Translations under genes and position numbers: made by a program
From: Pseudidiomarina mangrovi
GTDB taxonomy: Bacteria > Pseudomonadota > Gammaproteobacteria > Enterobacterales > Alteromonadaceae
Length of the DNA stretch: 64,000 nucleotides
Assembly: GCF_003999375.1 (NCBI RefSeq)
Contig: NZ_RJLC01000010.1
Span: 310,001-374,000 of the forward strand
Direction: 5' to 3'
Part shown: piece by piece, positions 21,183 through 29,492 of the stretch
Layout: each line of letters opens with the position of its first letter
How positions within the stretch are numbered: position 1 is the stretch's first letter
The notes under the pieces: generated by a model
The model's input: only the letters and a program-made list of their open reading frames with translations
The model's database searches: none
What the model was told of the DNA's origin: nothing

Positions 21183-22316
21183 GTGACTACATTGCACAGT
21201 GCAGCCGAGATTATCGAGGACATTCGTCAGGGTAAGATGGTCATTCTGATGGACGATGAAGATCGCGAAAATGAGGGCGATCTGATTATGGCCGCAGAAT
21301 GTGTGACTCCGGCGGCGATTAATTTTATGGCGCGTTATGGGCGCGGTTTGATTTGCTTAACCTTGACCGAAGAGCGTTGCGCACAATTACGCCTACCGCT
21401 GATGGTGGATCAAAATTCGTCACCTTACGCGACCAATTTCACCGTATCCATTGAGGCGGCCACTGGCGTCACCACGGGTATTTCTGCAGCTGACCGAGCG
21501 CGCACTGTGCAGGTGGCTGTAGCTGCCGATGCCAAACCCAGCGATTTAGTCATGCCGGGTCATATTTTTCCGCTGAAAGCTAAACCGGGTGGGGTACTTA
21601 ACCGTGCTGGGCATACTGAAGCAGGCTGCGATTTAGCGCGTTTGGCGGGCTATGAACCAGCGGCGGTGATTGTTGAAATACTCAACGAAGACGGCAGCAT
21701 GGCGCGGCGTCCAGACTTAGAGAAATTTGCGGCTGAACATGACCTGAAAATTGGCACTATTGCTGATCTGATTGAGTATCGCTCACTCAAAGAGAAAACC
21801 GTGGTGCAGTGCGGCCATTGTCAGTTGCCAACGGCTTATGGCAATTTCGAGCTATATACCTACCAAGACACTATCGATAAGCAAGTGCATTACGCGCTGG
21901 TAAATGGGGCAATTGAGGATGGTCAAACGGTTAACGTGCGGGTGCATTTGCAAGATACCTTTAACGACTTGTTTGCCACTGACCGCGCCGCTAAGCGCAG
22001 CTGGCCGCTGCCGCATGCAATGAGTTATATCGGTACCCATGGCGGTGTTCTGGTGGTGATTGGTCGGCAACAAAGCCCAGCCGATATTTTGGAACTGGTG
22101 AGTAATTTTGCCGAGCAAGATCGCGGCGAGAGCAAGCCCACTGCGGCGGCATCGAATGCGTCTCGTAACGTTGGTATTGGTTCACAAATTTTGGCTGATT
22201 TGGGCGTTCATGACATGCGCTTGATGAGTTCACCAAAACGTTATTCGGCGCTGTCTGGTTTCGGCTTAGAAGTGGTCGATTTTATTGAAGATCCGCAACA
22301 ACCTGACGAGCGCTAA
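21183..22316 (+). CDS. ribB: 3,4-dihydroxy-2-butanone 4-phosphate synthase with a degenerate GTP cyclohydrolase II-like domain (RibBX type)
   Basis: The 377-residue product starts at GTG 21183 after GGAG. Residues 1 to about 200 are a complete RibB domain: [10 protein letters not shown] at 24-33, the [11 protein letters not shown] block, and [13 protein letters not shown]. The following part aligns with GTP cyclohydrolase II ([49 protein letters not shown]). The segment that in RibA supplies the three zinc cysteines (HSECLTGD...CDCG) has none here, and the catalytic GRNIGL-type region reads [10 protein letters not shown]. The second domain is therefore predicted to lack cyclohydrolase activity. 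Fusions of this type have been described as RibBX. Confidence 0.88.
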   Translation: MTTLHSAAEIIEDIRQGKMVILMDDEDRENEGDLIMAAECVTPAAINFMARYGRGLICLTLTEERCAQLRLPLMVDQNSSPYATNFTVSIEAATGVTTGISAADRARTVQVAVAADAKPSDLVMPGHIFPLKAKPGGVLNRAGHTEAGCDLARLAGYEPAAVIVEILNEDGSMARRPDLEKFAAEHDLKIGTIADLIEYRSLKEKTVVQCGHCQLPTAYGNFELYTYQDTIDKQVHYALVNGAIEDGQTVNVRVHLQDTFNDLFATDRAAKRSWPLPHAMSYIGTHGGVLVVIGRQQSPADILELVSNFAEQDRGESKPTAAASNASRNVGIGSQILADLGVHDMRLMSSPKRYSALSGFGLEVVDFIEDPQQPDER

Positions 22317-22322
22317 GCGAGC

Positions 22323-23183
22323 TTAGCTAAGTTGCTGCCAGAGCAGCTGATTGGCGCTGGCAGTCAAGCCGAGTTGGGCGCTTTGACGCGCCACAAAGCC
22401 ATTTAAAAAGTCAATTTCTGTACGTCTGCCGGCGCGCACATCACTCAACATCGACGAGCGATTGGCGGCTGTGCGCGTGGCTACATCCATCGCGGCGGTG
22501 ACTAATTGTTCGGGGAGCAAATCAATACCATCAAGTCGACCTGCCAGAGCACTAATTTCACCGGCTAATTGCAGCATTTCTGCCTCTAAACCTAAGCCGA
22601 GCAACTCACCATTCAGACAGTTATGGATCACCGTGAACGGGTTGATGAGACAATTAATGGCAAGCTTTTGCCAGCGTTGGCGCTGAATTTCGGGCTGCCA
22701 GTGGCATGGTGGTAAGGCGGCGCTCAGCGTTGTAATAAGCTCTGCTGGTACTGGTTTAAGCTGAGGTTGTTGCCAGCCTAGCCAACTCTCTCCAGCGCCG
22801 GCATGCACGAGCTGCTGAGCGTCCCGATAAGCGCCATGAGTGGTCACCCAGTGCAAGCAGTTAGGCGGTAGCCGCTGTGCCTCGTTATCGAGCATACCAT
22901 TGTAACTCAGCAGCAATTGGTGCTGTGTGGGCAGCTCAGCAAGTTGCTTGAGTAGCGCGTCGAGCTGATAGGCTTTCACCGCCGCGACCACGGTGCTGGG
23001 CTGTTGGCTACACAGTAATTCAGCTGGGGTGATAGCGCTGAACTGATAACATTGCTGATCAAGCCAACGTGGTTCAGCCGGCGCATTGGCGCGGGTTAGA
23101 ACAGCCACAGTTTGCTGCTGTTGCTGGAGTTTAACCGCCAGCAACGAGCCTAGTGCGCCTTGCCCGACAATCACCCAGTTCAT
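22323..23183 (-). CDS. panE: 2-dehydropantoate 2-reductase
   Basis: The 286-residue product begins with the NADP-binding Rossmann motif VIVGQGALGSLLAVKL and carries the ketopantoate reductase blocks, including VVAAVKAYQLDAL, the WQKLAINCLINP motif with the catalytic Lys, and a C-terminal SSMLSDVRAGRRTEIDFLNGFV. It reduces ketopantoate to pantoate in coenzyme A synthesis. Its ATG overlaps the stop of the upstream transporter gene by four bases (ATGA), so the two are coupled. It converges on ribB with only a 6-base gap. Confidence 0.93.
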   Translation of the reverse strand: MNWVIVGQGALGSLLAVKLQQQQQTVAVLTRANAPAEPRWLDQQCYQFSAITPAELLCSQQPSTVVAAVKAYQLDALLKQLAELPTQHQLLLSYNGMLDNEAQRLPPNCLHWVTTHGAYRDAQQLVHAGAGESWLGWQQPQLKPVPAELITTLSAALPPCHWQPEIQRQRWQKLAINCLINPFTVIHNCLNGELLGLGLEAEMLQLAGEISALAGRLDGIDLLPEQLVTAAMDVATRTAANRSSMLSDVRAGRRTEIDFLNGFVARQSAQLGLTASANQLLWQQLS

Positions 23184-24508
23184 CGCTTTAAGTCATCCTG
23201 ATAGGCTTGTTCAAGGCGTGTCAGAGGTTTCCGCAAAGCAAACAAAATCAGTAAACTGGGGATTACCATCAAGGCAGTCACCACAAAGAAGGTTTGCCAA
23301 TCGCCTTCGAGCCAATCCACCATAATGCCGGAGTATGACGAGAGTAGGGTACGCCCCAAATTACCCAGCGAGGCTAATAAGGCGTATTGCGTGGCAGTAA
23401 AAGTGCGGCTGCAGAGCATACTAATAAAAGCCACAAAGGCTACTGTTGACCAGGCGCTGGTGAAGCCGTCCACCAGTACTGTCGCCAGCAGCAGCTGGGT
23501 ACTTGGGCCGGTCACAGCAATCCAAGCAAACATCAAGTTACTGGCCGCCATTGCCACTCCACCGGTGAGTAGGCCGCGGACAATACCCATACGCAAGTTT
23601 ACAAAACTGCCGAGCATGGCAAAGATAATGGTCACCCACCAGGTAACCAGTTTGGGATATAAGCCAATGTCGTCGTTACTAAATCCAATTTCTTTGTAGA
23701 ACACAATCGACATACGCCCCAAAAAGGCTTCACCGATTTTGAATAAAAATATAAACGCCAGCATTCCCACCGCGAGCTTCCAGCCGCTGCGTTTAAAAAA
23801 TTCGGTTATAGGGTCAATGGCACTGGCTTTTAGCCAATCTTGCCAACGACTAAATTGCAGCTGCACAGCACTGTAGCGGGTGGGTTCGCGAGTGAGAATG
23901 ACCACCAGAAGCTGCACCGCAAGCACACCACTGAGGAGTAGATACGCGTCTTGCCATTGCCAACTGGTACCATTGACTAAAAAGAACGGAATAGCGCCCA
24001 GGCCACTGTAACCGGTCCACCAACCGGCGGTAGCCATGGCAGCGCCAGCTGACTGCAAACGGGCTTCGTGAGCGGCAAAACTCTCAATGCGAAAGGCATC
24101 AATGGCGATATCTTGTGTGGCTGAAAACAGTGCAATCAATACTGCGATCAATGCCACTGTCCACAAGTCATTGGCCAAATCAATCTGACTGAGTGAGGCT
24201 GTCAGCAGCATAATTACCGTGGCACATAACACCAGCCAACTGCGGCGCTGGCCAAATAATCTAAAAAGCAGTGGTATCTTCAGCCGCTCAACCAGCGGCG
24301 ACCATAAGAAGTTAACCGAGTAAGCGGCAAAAACCGCGGCAAACAGACCAATTTCACTACGCGAAACACCGGCTTCTTGCATCCAGGCTGATAGCACTGA
24401 GCTAATTAATACCCATGGGAAGCCACTCATGATGCCAAAAGCAAAGATGATCCACACCCGAGGCTCGGTGTAGACACGTAAATCCTCTGACCAACTTGGT
24501 TTGCTCAC
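23180..24508 (-). CDS. ampG: AmpG-like MFS permease (muropeptide transporter family)
   Basis: The 442-residue product starts at GTG 24508 and has about 12 hydrophobic segments. It carries AmpG features: an early FGIMSGFPWVLISSVLSAWMQEAGVSRSEIGLF, a central SATQDIAIDAFRIE, and TATQYALLASLGNLGRTLLSSYSGIMVDWL. AmpG imports GlcNAc-anhydroMurNAc muropeptides for wall recycling. The product is shorter than E. coli AmpG (491) and could be a paralogue with another substrate. No amp regulatory genes are adjacent, though a lytic transglycosylase gene lies at 63 kb. Coupled to panE by a four-base overlap. Confidence 0.8.
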   Translation of the reverse strand: MSKPSWSEDLRVYTEPRVWIIFAFGIMSGFPWVLISSVLSAWMQEAGVSRSEIGLFAAVFAAYSVNFLWSPLVERLKIPLLFRLFGQRRSWLVLCATVIMLLTASLSQIDLANDLWTVALIAVLIALFSATQDIAIDAFRIESFAAHEARLQSAGAAMATAGWWTGYSGLGAIPFFLVNGTSWQWQDAYLLLSGVLAVQLLVVILTREPTRYSAVQLQFSRWQDWLKASAIDPITEFFKRSGWKLAVGMLAFIFLFKIGEAFLGRMSIVFYKEIGFSNDDIGLYPKLVTWWVTIIFAMLGSFVNLRMGIVRGLLTGGVAMAASNLMFAWIAVTGPSTQLLLATVLVDGFTSAWSTVAFVAFISMLCSRTFTATQYALLASLGNLGRTLLSSYSGIMVDWLEGDWQTFFVVTALMVIPSLLILFALRKPLTRLEQAYQDDLKR

Positions 24509-24514
24509 CGTGGG

Positions 24515-25108
24515 TTACTGCGGCGGTAATACATCAATGCGAATCAGCACTGGTGGTTCGATCGGTACATCAGGATATCCGGTGATATCATGGTAGGGTG
24601 TAGTGGCTAATGCCGCCATGTTTTGTAACACCTCGTCACCTTCAACCACCCAGCCAAACACCGCATAACCCCAGCGTCTGCTGCTGGGGTCGAGCGACGC
24701 ATTATCGGCAACATTAAAATAGAACTGCCGCGTGGCACTGTGTGGGTCACTGCTGCGTGCCATAGCTATGGTGCCACGCACGTTGGCTAGGCCGTTACCC
24801 GATTCGTTCACCACCGGTGGGCGCTCAGGCTTTAAATTAAAGTCTTTGTCGAAGCCGCCACCTTGCACCACAAATTCAGGGATAATGCGGTGGAACACGG
24901 TGTTGTCGTAGCTACCAATCTCAACATATTGCAGGAAGTTTGCTACCGTAAGCGGTGCTTTGAGGCGATTGAGCTCGACCACAATGTCACCCATGCTAGT
25001 GACCATGCGCACACGTGGAAATGGATTATTGGGCTGAATTTCAGCCTGTGCAGCGGGCATAGCTAGGCAGCTAACAACAAGCACAACGAGTAGAGACGCT
25101 AAACGCAT
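24515..25108 (-). CDS. Periplasmic cyclophilin-type peptidyl-prolyl isomerase
   Basis: The 197-residue product has a Sec signal peptide (MRLASLLVVLVVSCLAMPAAQA, cleavage near residue 22) and a PpiA/PpiB-like cyclophilin domain: VTSMGDIVVELNRLKAPLTVANFLQYV, YDNTVFHRIIPEFVVQGGGF with the catalytic Arg, GTIAMARSSDPHSATRQFYFNVADN, and YAVFGWVVEGDEVL. It catalyses proline isomerisation in the periplasm. GAGAGGA precedes the ATG. It is separated from the AmpG-like gene downstream by 6 bases, so the two are probably cotranscribed. Confidence 0.9.
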   Translation of the reverse strand: MRLASLLVVLVVSCLAMPAAQAEIQPNNPFPRVRMVTSMGDIVVELNRLKAPLTVANFLQYVEIGSYDNTVFHRIIPEFVVQGGGFDKDFNLKPERPPVVNESGNGLANVRGTIAMARSSDPHSATRQFYFNVADNASLDPSSRRWGYAVFGWVVEGDEVLQNMAALATTPYHDITGYPDVPIEPPVLIRIDVLPPQ

Positions 25109-25140
25109 AAAATCCTCTCAATAATGACTATCAATCGCTA

Positions 25141-26277
25141 TCAACGGCGCGCGGATAGCACCACAAATTTAGGGTTTGAAGCAACCACCGTAACGCCGCC
25201 AAATAATCGCTCGAGCACCAGATGATAAGCCAAGTGACGGTTCGCTACCACTCTCAATTCACCGCCGTAGCGCAGCACGCGTTTGCTATCACGGAACATT
25301 TGTTGGGCGATGTGGGTGGTAATGGCATGCTCTTGATGAAACGGTGGATTGCAGAGAATCAGGTCAGCGCTAGCATCAGCTTGTTGGCTCAAACAATCAT
25401 CGACATGACACTGATAGTGCGCGCTTGCACCTAGATTTAGGGTAATATTATGCTGACATGAGGCCACGGCCAGATAAGATTCATCGACCCAAAGTACTTC
25501 GCTTTGCGGCGACAGTTGCGCATAACGCAAACCCAATACACCGTTGCCACAACCCAAATCGATCACCTGTTCGGCTCCGGCTGCTGGCAGGTTGTCTAAT
25601 AATAACCGAGCGCCGATATCCAGTTGCTTGCGGGCAAACACACCGGCATATTGGCAGAGCTGCAACGGATAGGCTGGGTCGTGCCAGCAGGTCATCGGCG
25701 CAGGAGTTGCTGCTGCACTGGCCAATGGCCGCAGTTGCGCGCTAAGCACTCGGGCTTTCTTTTCAATCAGTGATACCGACACCTGGTCACAATACTGCTC
25801 AAATAAGGCCCGAATAGCTGGGGTAAATAGCTTAGATTTAGCCGCCGCAAATAGTTGTATAGGCTGGCTCAGTGAGGCGGCAATCTGCTGTAGTTGAAAC
25901 TGCAGTAGGCTGCTACTTTTCGGTAATTTCAACACTACTAAATCAACCCCAGCAGGAACCGTATCAAGCCCAGTGATAGGCACGATTTCTGTGGCTAACT
26001 GGTTGATTTTAAGATTGTGTTGCCAGCCACAGGTACTAATGTAAGAATCGCTCATGGCGATAATACGCGGCTGCTGACAGGCGACCGCAAGGGCACCGAA
26101 CTGATCATTGACCAGCAGTGGTAACTGACTGCTGTGAGCAGCCATGCGCTGGTGCAGCAATACGTCACCACTATCCCATGCTTGTAATGGATCATGACTA
26201 CGCAATGGATAACGCTGCAGGCGCCAGTGTCCAGCAGCGGAAGATAAATAGTCAGCGGGTAATTCGTGCGCAGCCAC
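25141..26277 (-). CDS. rlmG: 23S rRNA G1835 N2-methyltransferase RlmG
   Basis: The 378-residue product starts at GTG 26277 with AGGA six bases upstream. An N-terminal degenerate methyltransferase-like domain (residues 1-180) is followed by the active class I domain with DLGCGNGVLGL and the catalytic NPPFHQ motif; this tandem architecture is that of RlmG/RsmC. The length and the NPPFHQ form favour RlmG, which methylates G1835 of 23S rRNA (E. coli numbering). RsmC is the closest alternative. Divergent from the FabH-like gene. Confidence 0.85.
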   Translation of the reverse strand: MAAHELPADYLSSAAGHWRLQRYPLRSHDPLQAWDSGDVLLHQRMAAHSSQLPLLVNDQFGALAVACQQPRIIAMSDSYISTCGWQHNLKINQLATEIVPITGLDTVPAGVDLVVLKLPKSSSLLQFQLQQIAASLSQPIQLFAAAKSKLFTPAIRALFEQYCDQVSVSLIEKKARVLSAQLRPLASAAATPAPMTCWHDPAYPLQLCQYAGVFARKQLDIGARLLLDNLPAAGAEQVIDLGCGNGVLGLRYAQLSPQSEVLWVDESYLAVASCQHNITLNLGASAHYQCHVDDCLSQQADASADLILCNPPFHQEHAITTHIAQQMFRDSKRVLRYGGELRVVANRHLAYHLVLERLFGGVTVVASNPKFVVLSARR

Positions 26278-26335
26278 AGCAAGTCCTTATTTAAAGCAGC
26301 GATTGGTCGGATATTTCGCTGCGAAACATTCGTGC

Positions 26336-26341
26336 TATGAT
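26336..26341 (+). promoter_or_regulatory. Possible -10 box for the FabH-like gene
   Basis: TATGAT lies 41 bases before the preferred GTG start. The upstream -35 region is weak. If it is used, transcription begins near 26348, which makes the earlier ATG at 26350 nearly leaderless and supports the GTG at 26377. Confidence 0.25.
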
Positions 26342-26376
26342 AACCAAAAATGCACCGTGACTATAGGTTCAATAAC

Positions 26377-27468
26377 GTGAAAATATACGCAGAAATTACT
26401 GGGTGGGGTAAATGTTTACCACCCGCCATTATGACCAACGACGATTTAGCGACTTTCTTGGAAACCTCGGACGAGTGGATTGAAACTCGTACCGGTATCA
26501 AAGAGCGCCGCGTTAGTCACGTCGGAACCTCGCACCTTGCTACCATTGCTGCACTGAATGCTTTAGCCGCTGCTGATGTTGACCCCAACGATTTAGATCT
26601 CATTTTGGTCGGCACTTGTACCGCTGATGAAATCATTCCCAATGTGGCGTCAGCAGTACAACAACGCATAGGCGCTAAGTACGCAGCCGCGTTTGATCTG
26701 AACGCTGCCTGCAGTAGCTTTTTGTATGGTATGCACTACGCCACGCAAGCCATTCGTACCGGTGCGCACAAAAAAGTACTGATCATTGGCGCCGAGCGCT
26801 TAACCCGCATTCTCGATTGGACCAAGCGCGAGAGCGCGGTGTTATTTGGCGATGGCGCCGGTGCCATGGTGCTTGAAGCCAGTGAAACCGAATGCGGTTT
26901 ACTGGCATCACACGTGACCTGTGATGCTGATGCACGTGACGTTTTGGCGTTAGAATTTGGCTTAAGTTTTGATCGCTTTGGTTTTGACGGCATCATGCCG
27001 TTCAACTTTGTTGGCCAAGAGATCTTCAAACGTGCAGTGAAGGGCATGAACATTGCGATTGAAAAGGTGTTCGCCGAAACTGGGCTATCTACCGATGACA
27101 TTGACTCGCTGATACCCCATCAAGCTAACAAGCGCTTAATCGACTATCTCGCCAAAATGTGCAATGTACCCGAAGACAAAACCTTTATTAACATTCAAAA
27201 ATATGGCAATACCTCGTCAGCTACCTTGCCGATTGCCTTCTGCGAAGCGGTGGAGCAGGGCATGGTGAAGCCGGGTGATACCATCGTGTCGGCGGTATTT
27301 GGTGGCGGCTTGACCTGTGGTGCCGGAATTATCAAATGGGGCCAACGGATTACCCCGAAGCGCGATAATAACTTACAACTGGAAAGTAATGGGCAGTCGG
27401 CACTCGATCTCATTTTGCCGTTGCATCTCAATACCAAAGCAGCGTGGGAAAAACGTCAGCATGACTGA
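26377..27468 (+). CDS. Beta-ketoacyl-ACP synthase III (FabH-like, extended form)
   Basis: The start is taken as GTG 26377, preceded by AGG nine bases upstream; an ATG at 26350 lacks a Shine-Dalgarno sequence. The product has 363 residues. The catalytic triad is complete: Cys112 in AACSSF, His248 in PHQANKR, and Asn278 in KYGNTSSAT. Canonical FabH is about 317 residues; this one carries a C-terminal extension of about 40 residues (RITPKRDNNLQLESNGQSALDL...). It overlaps the following enoyl-CoA hydratase gene by 8 bases. The pairing suggests a synthase that accepts an acyl-CoA from beta-oxidation rather than the housekeeping FabH, but this is inferred. Confidence 0.8.
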   Translation: MKIYAEITGWGKCLPPAIMTNDDLATFLETSDEWIETRTGIKERRVSHVGTSHLATIAALNALAAADVDPNDLDLILVGTCTADEIIPNVASAVQQRIGAKYAAAFDLNAACSSFLYGMHYATQAIRTGAHKKVLIIGAERLTRILDWTKRESAVLFGDGAGAMVLEASETECGLLASHVTCDADARDVLALEFGLSFDRFGFDGIMPFNFVGQEIFKRAVKGMNIAIEKVFAETGLSTDDIDSLIPHQANKRLIDYLAKMCNVPEDKTFINIQKYGNTSSATLPIAFCEAVEQGMVKPGDTIVSAVFGGGLTCGAGIIKWGQRITPKRDNNLQLESNGQSALDLILPLHLNTKAAWEKRQHD

Positions 27469-28204
27469 ACATGTCAAAGTAGAAGTGCGTGATCAGGTGT
27501 TGTGGTTAACACTGCAACGCACGGAAAAAAAGAACGCGTTAACGCAAGCAATGTACCGCACGCTGAGCCATGAATTACAGTTGGCTGAGCGTGATGCAGA
27601 TATCGCTGCGGTAGTCATCACCGGTAGTGGCGATAGCTTTACCTCAGGTAACGATTTGCATGATTTTCTGGCTATAGAAGAACTTGATGATAGCGCACCA
27701 CCGTTTGAGTTTCTCTATACCTTAAGCCGCTTAACAGTACCTGTGGTGGCCGGTGTGAATGGCATGGCGATTGGTATTGGCACCACTATATTACTGCATT
27801 GTGACTTGGTGTACGCGGCGGATACCGCGGTGTTTGCGCTACCATTTATCAATTTAGGCTTAGTGCCTGAAGCAGCCTCCAGTCTCTTATTACCGCAGGC
27901 TTGTGGCTATCTGGCTGCAGCTGAAATGCTGTTGTTGGGCGAACCCATTGATGCGGCCACGGCGTTGCAGTATCGCTTAGTCAATAAATTGGTAGCTGCG
28001 GATCAATTGCACAGCACCTTGCAATCGGTAGCGGCTAAGTTAGCCAGCAAGCCGCGGGCTGGACTGCGAGCTGCCAAAGCATTAATGAAAGAAAACTTGG
28101 AGCCAGTGGCAGACCGTATTGAACGTGAAGCGGAAATATTCGCCAAGGCGTTGCATTCACCAGCGGCTAAAGCGGCTATTGCGGCGCGGTTACAGAAAAA
28201 GTAA
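27461..28204 (+). CDS. Enoyl-CoA hydratase/isomerase family protein
   Basis: The start is ATG 27461 (MTEHVKVEV), inside the end of the FabH-like gene (8-base overlap); a longer frame overlapping that gene further is rejected. The 247-residue crotonase-fold product has VVITGSGDSFTSGNDLHDF (oxyanion-hole loop), VAGVNGMAIGIGTTILLHCDLVYAAD, and FALPFINLGLVPEAASSLLLP, where the Glu corresponds to one of the catalytic acids. The expected substrate is an enoyl-CoA, but family members vary widely. Followed by ffs on the same strand. Confidence 0.88.
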   Translation: MTEHVKVEVRDQVLWLTLQRTEKKNALTQAMYRTLSHELQLAERDADIAAVVITGSGDSFTSGNDLHDFLAIEELDDSAPPFEFLYTLSRLTVPVVAGVNGMAIGIGTTILLHCDLVYAADTAVFALPFINLGLVPEAASSLLLPQACGYLAAAEMLLLGEPIDAATALQYRLVNKLVAADQLHSTLQSVAAKLASKPRAGLRAAKALMKENLEPVADRIEREAEIFAKALHSPAAKAAIAARLQKK

Positions 28205-28215
28205 GCCAGCTTACC

Positions 28216-28244
28216 TTGCGGGTGCTAGTCCTTTCATGGATAAT
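28216..28244 (+). promoter_or_regulatory. Promoter of the 4.5S RNA gene
   Basis: TTGCGG (28216-28221) and GATAAT (28239-28244) are exactly 17 bases apart. They are followed by a GC-rich discriminator (GCGCCCCG), a feature of stable-RNA promoters under growth-rate control. The predicted start lies a few bases before the RNA's first paired bases. Confidence 0.7.
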
Positions 28245-28256
28245 GCGCCCCGTTAT

Positions 28257-28368
28257 GGTGACCTCATTGGTCCCCTCGCAACATGAACTGGCGAACCCGG
28301 TCAGGCCCGGAAGGGAGCAGCCGTAGTTAGGGATATGTGTGCCGGGGTGTGGCTGGTGAGGTCGCCAC
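28257..28368 (+). ncRNA. ffs: Signal recognition particle 4.5S RNA
   Basis: The conserved SRP domain IV is clear: GGTCAGGCCCGGAAGGGAGCA with its GGAA tetraloop, and GTGTGCCGGGGTGTGGCTGG on the descending arm. The 5' end GGTGACCTC pairs with the 3' end GAGGTCGCC over nine positions with one G-U pair, closing a long hairpin of about 112 nt, the size of the gammaproteobacterial 4.5S RNA. It binds Ffh for cotranslational membrane targeting. Exact ends are approximate. The tryptophan dioxygenase gene starts only 17 bases after the 3' end. Confidence 0.95.
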
Positions 28369-28385
28369 CAATTTTGGAGAAATCC

Positions 28386-29492
28386 ATGGCCAAGAACATT
28401 GCGCCGGTTTATTACGGCGACTACCTCAAGCTCGATACTCTGCTTAGTGCCCAACAACCTCACAGCCCGCGTTATGGCGAAGAAGCTCATGATGAAATGC
28501 TTTTCATCATTGTGCATCAAGTGTATGAGCTGTGGTTTAAGCAAGTACTTCATGAACTGCGTGCTATTCACCGTGAATTTCAACAACCAACCCTCGATGA
28601 TAAAGGCTTGTACCTAGTTGCCCATCGCTTGCGCAGGGTGCTGACGATTCAAGATTTGATGAACGATCAAGTGGGGGTGATTGAAACCATGACCCCACAA
28701 GAGTTCCTCGAATTCCGTGATTATCTGGTGCCAGCGTCAGGCTTTCAGAGTATCCAATTTAAAGAGCTGGAAATTATTCTTGGTTTGCATCGTGATAAGC
28801 GCATTGCTTTTGACCAATCCTCATTTTTTAACCGCTTAAATGAGCATGATCGCAATTATCTCGAGCAACTCGAGCAGCAGCCGAGTTTGTTTGATTTGGT
28901 CGACAAATGGCTTGCGCGTATGCCGTTTATGCAGGTTGAAGATTTTAGCTTTTGGCAGGTTTATCAAAGCGCTGTGGAACAAGCCCTGGATCAGGATGAA
29001 GCGATTATTCGCGCCAATAATTTTGCAACGGAGCAATTAGCCACAGAATTAGCTGGCATTCAAAGCAATCGTGATAATTTTCATGCATTGTTTGATGGCA
29101 ATGCTTATCAGCAGTTGCAACAGGATGGTCGTGTGCGGTTGTCGCAGCAAGCGATGTTATCAGCATTGTTCATCACCCAATATCGCGAAGAGCCGGCCTT
29201 TAACTTGGCCTGGCAAGTCATTACAGCGCTTGCTGAAATGGATGAGAAATTAACCATATGGCGGTATAAACACGCCATGATGGTACAGCGTATGCTAGGA
29301 ACTAAAATAGGCACCGGTGGTTCGTCGGGGCATGATTATTTGCGCCGCACTACCGAGCAAAACCGGGTGTTTAAAGACTTTTTCTCGATGGCGACGTACT
29401 TACTGCCGAAGAGTGCCTTACCGCAGTTACCGCAACAAGTTCAGCGCGCCTTGGGATTCTATCGAGCAGCGAGCGAAGGTCCGCCAAAATAG
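28386..29492 (+). CDS. kynA: Tryptophan 2,3-dioxygenase
   Basis: The start is ATG 28386 after GGAG; an upstream in-frame extension runs into the 4.5S RNA and is rejected. The 368-residue product has the TDO blocks: VYYGDYLKLDTLLSAQ, HDEMLFIIVHQVYELWFKQ (with the substrate-pocket His), and RYKHAMMVQRMLGTKIGTGGSSGHDYL, which includes the probable heme-ligand His. It oxidises L-tryptophan to N-formylkynurenine using heme. No kynurenine formamidase, kynureninase or other pathway gene is in this window. The gene is immediately downstream of ffs and may be read from the same promoter. Its 3' end overlaps an antisense PriC-like gene by 34 bases. Confidence 0.93.
   Translation: MAKNIAPVYYGDYLKLDTLLSAQQPHSPRYGEEAHDEMLFIIVHQVYELWFKQVLHELRAIHREFQQPTLDDKGLYLVAHRLRRVLTIQDLMNDQVGVIETMTPQEFLEFRDYLVPASGFQSIQFKELEIILGLHRDKRIAFDQSSFFNRLNEHDRNYLEQLEQQPSLFDLVDKWLARMPFMQVEDFSFWQVYQSAVEQALDQDEAIIRANNFATEQLATELAGIQSNRDNFHALFDGNAYQQLQQDGRVRLSQQAMLSALFITQYREEPAFNLAWQVITALAEMDEKLTIWRYKHAMMVQRMLGTKIGTGGSSGHDYLRRTTEQNRVFKDFFSMATYLLPKSALPQLPQQVQRALGFYRAASEGPPK

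Noticed and set aside
28176-28586. Minus-strand frame spanning the 4.5S RNA and the start of kynA
   Set aside because: It runs through a structured RNA gene and the conserved start of tryptophan dioxygenase; no independent evidence.
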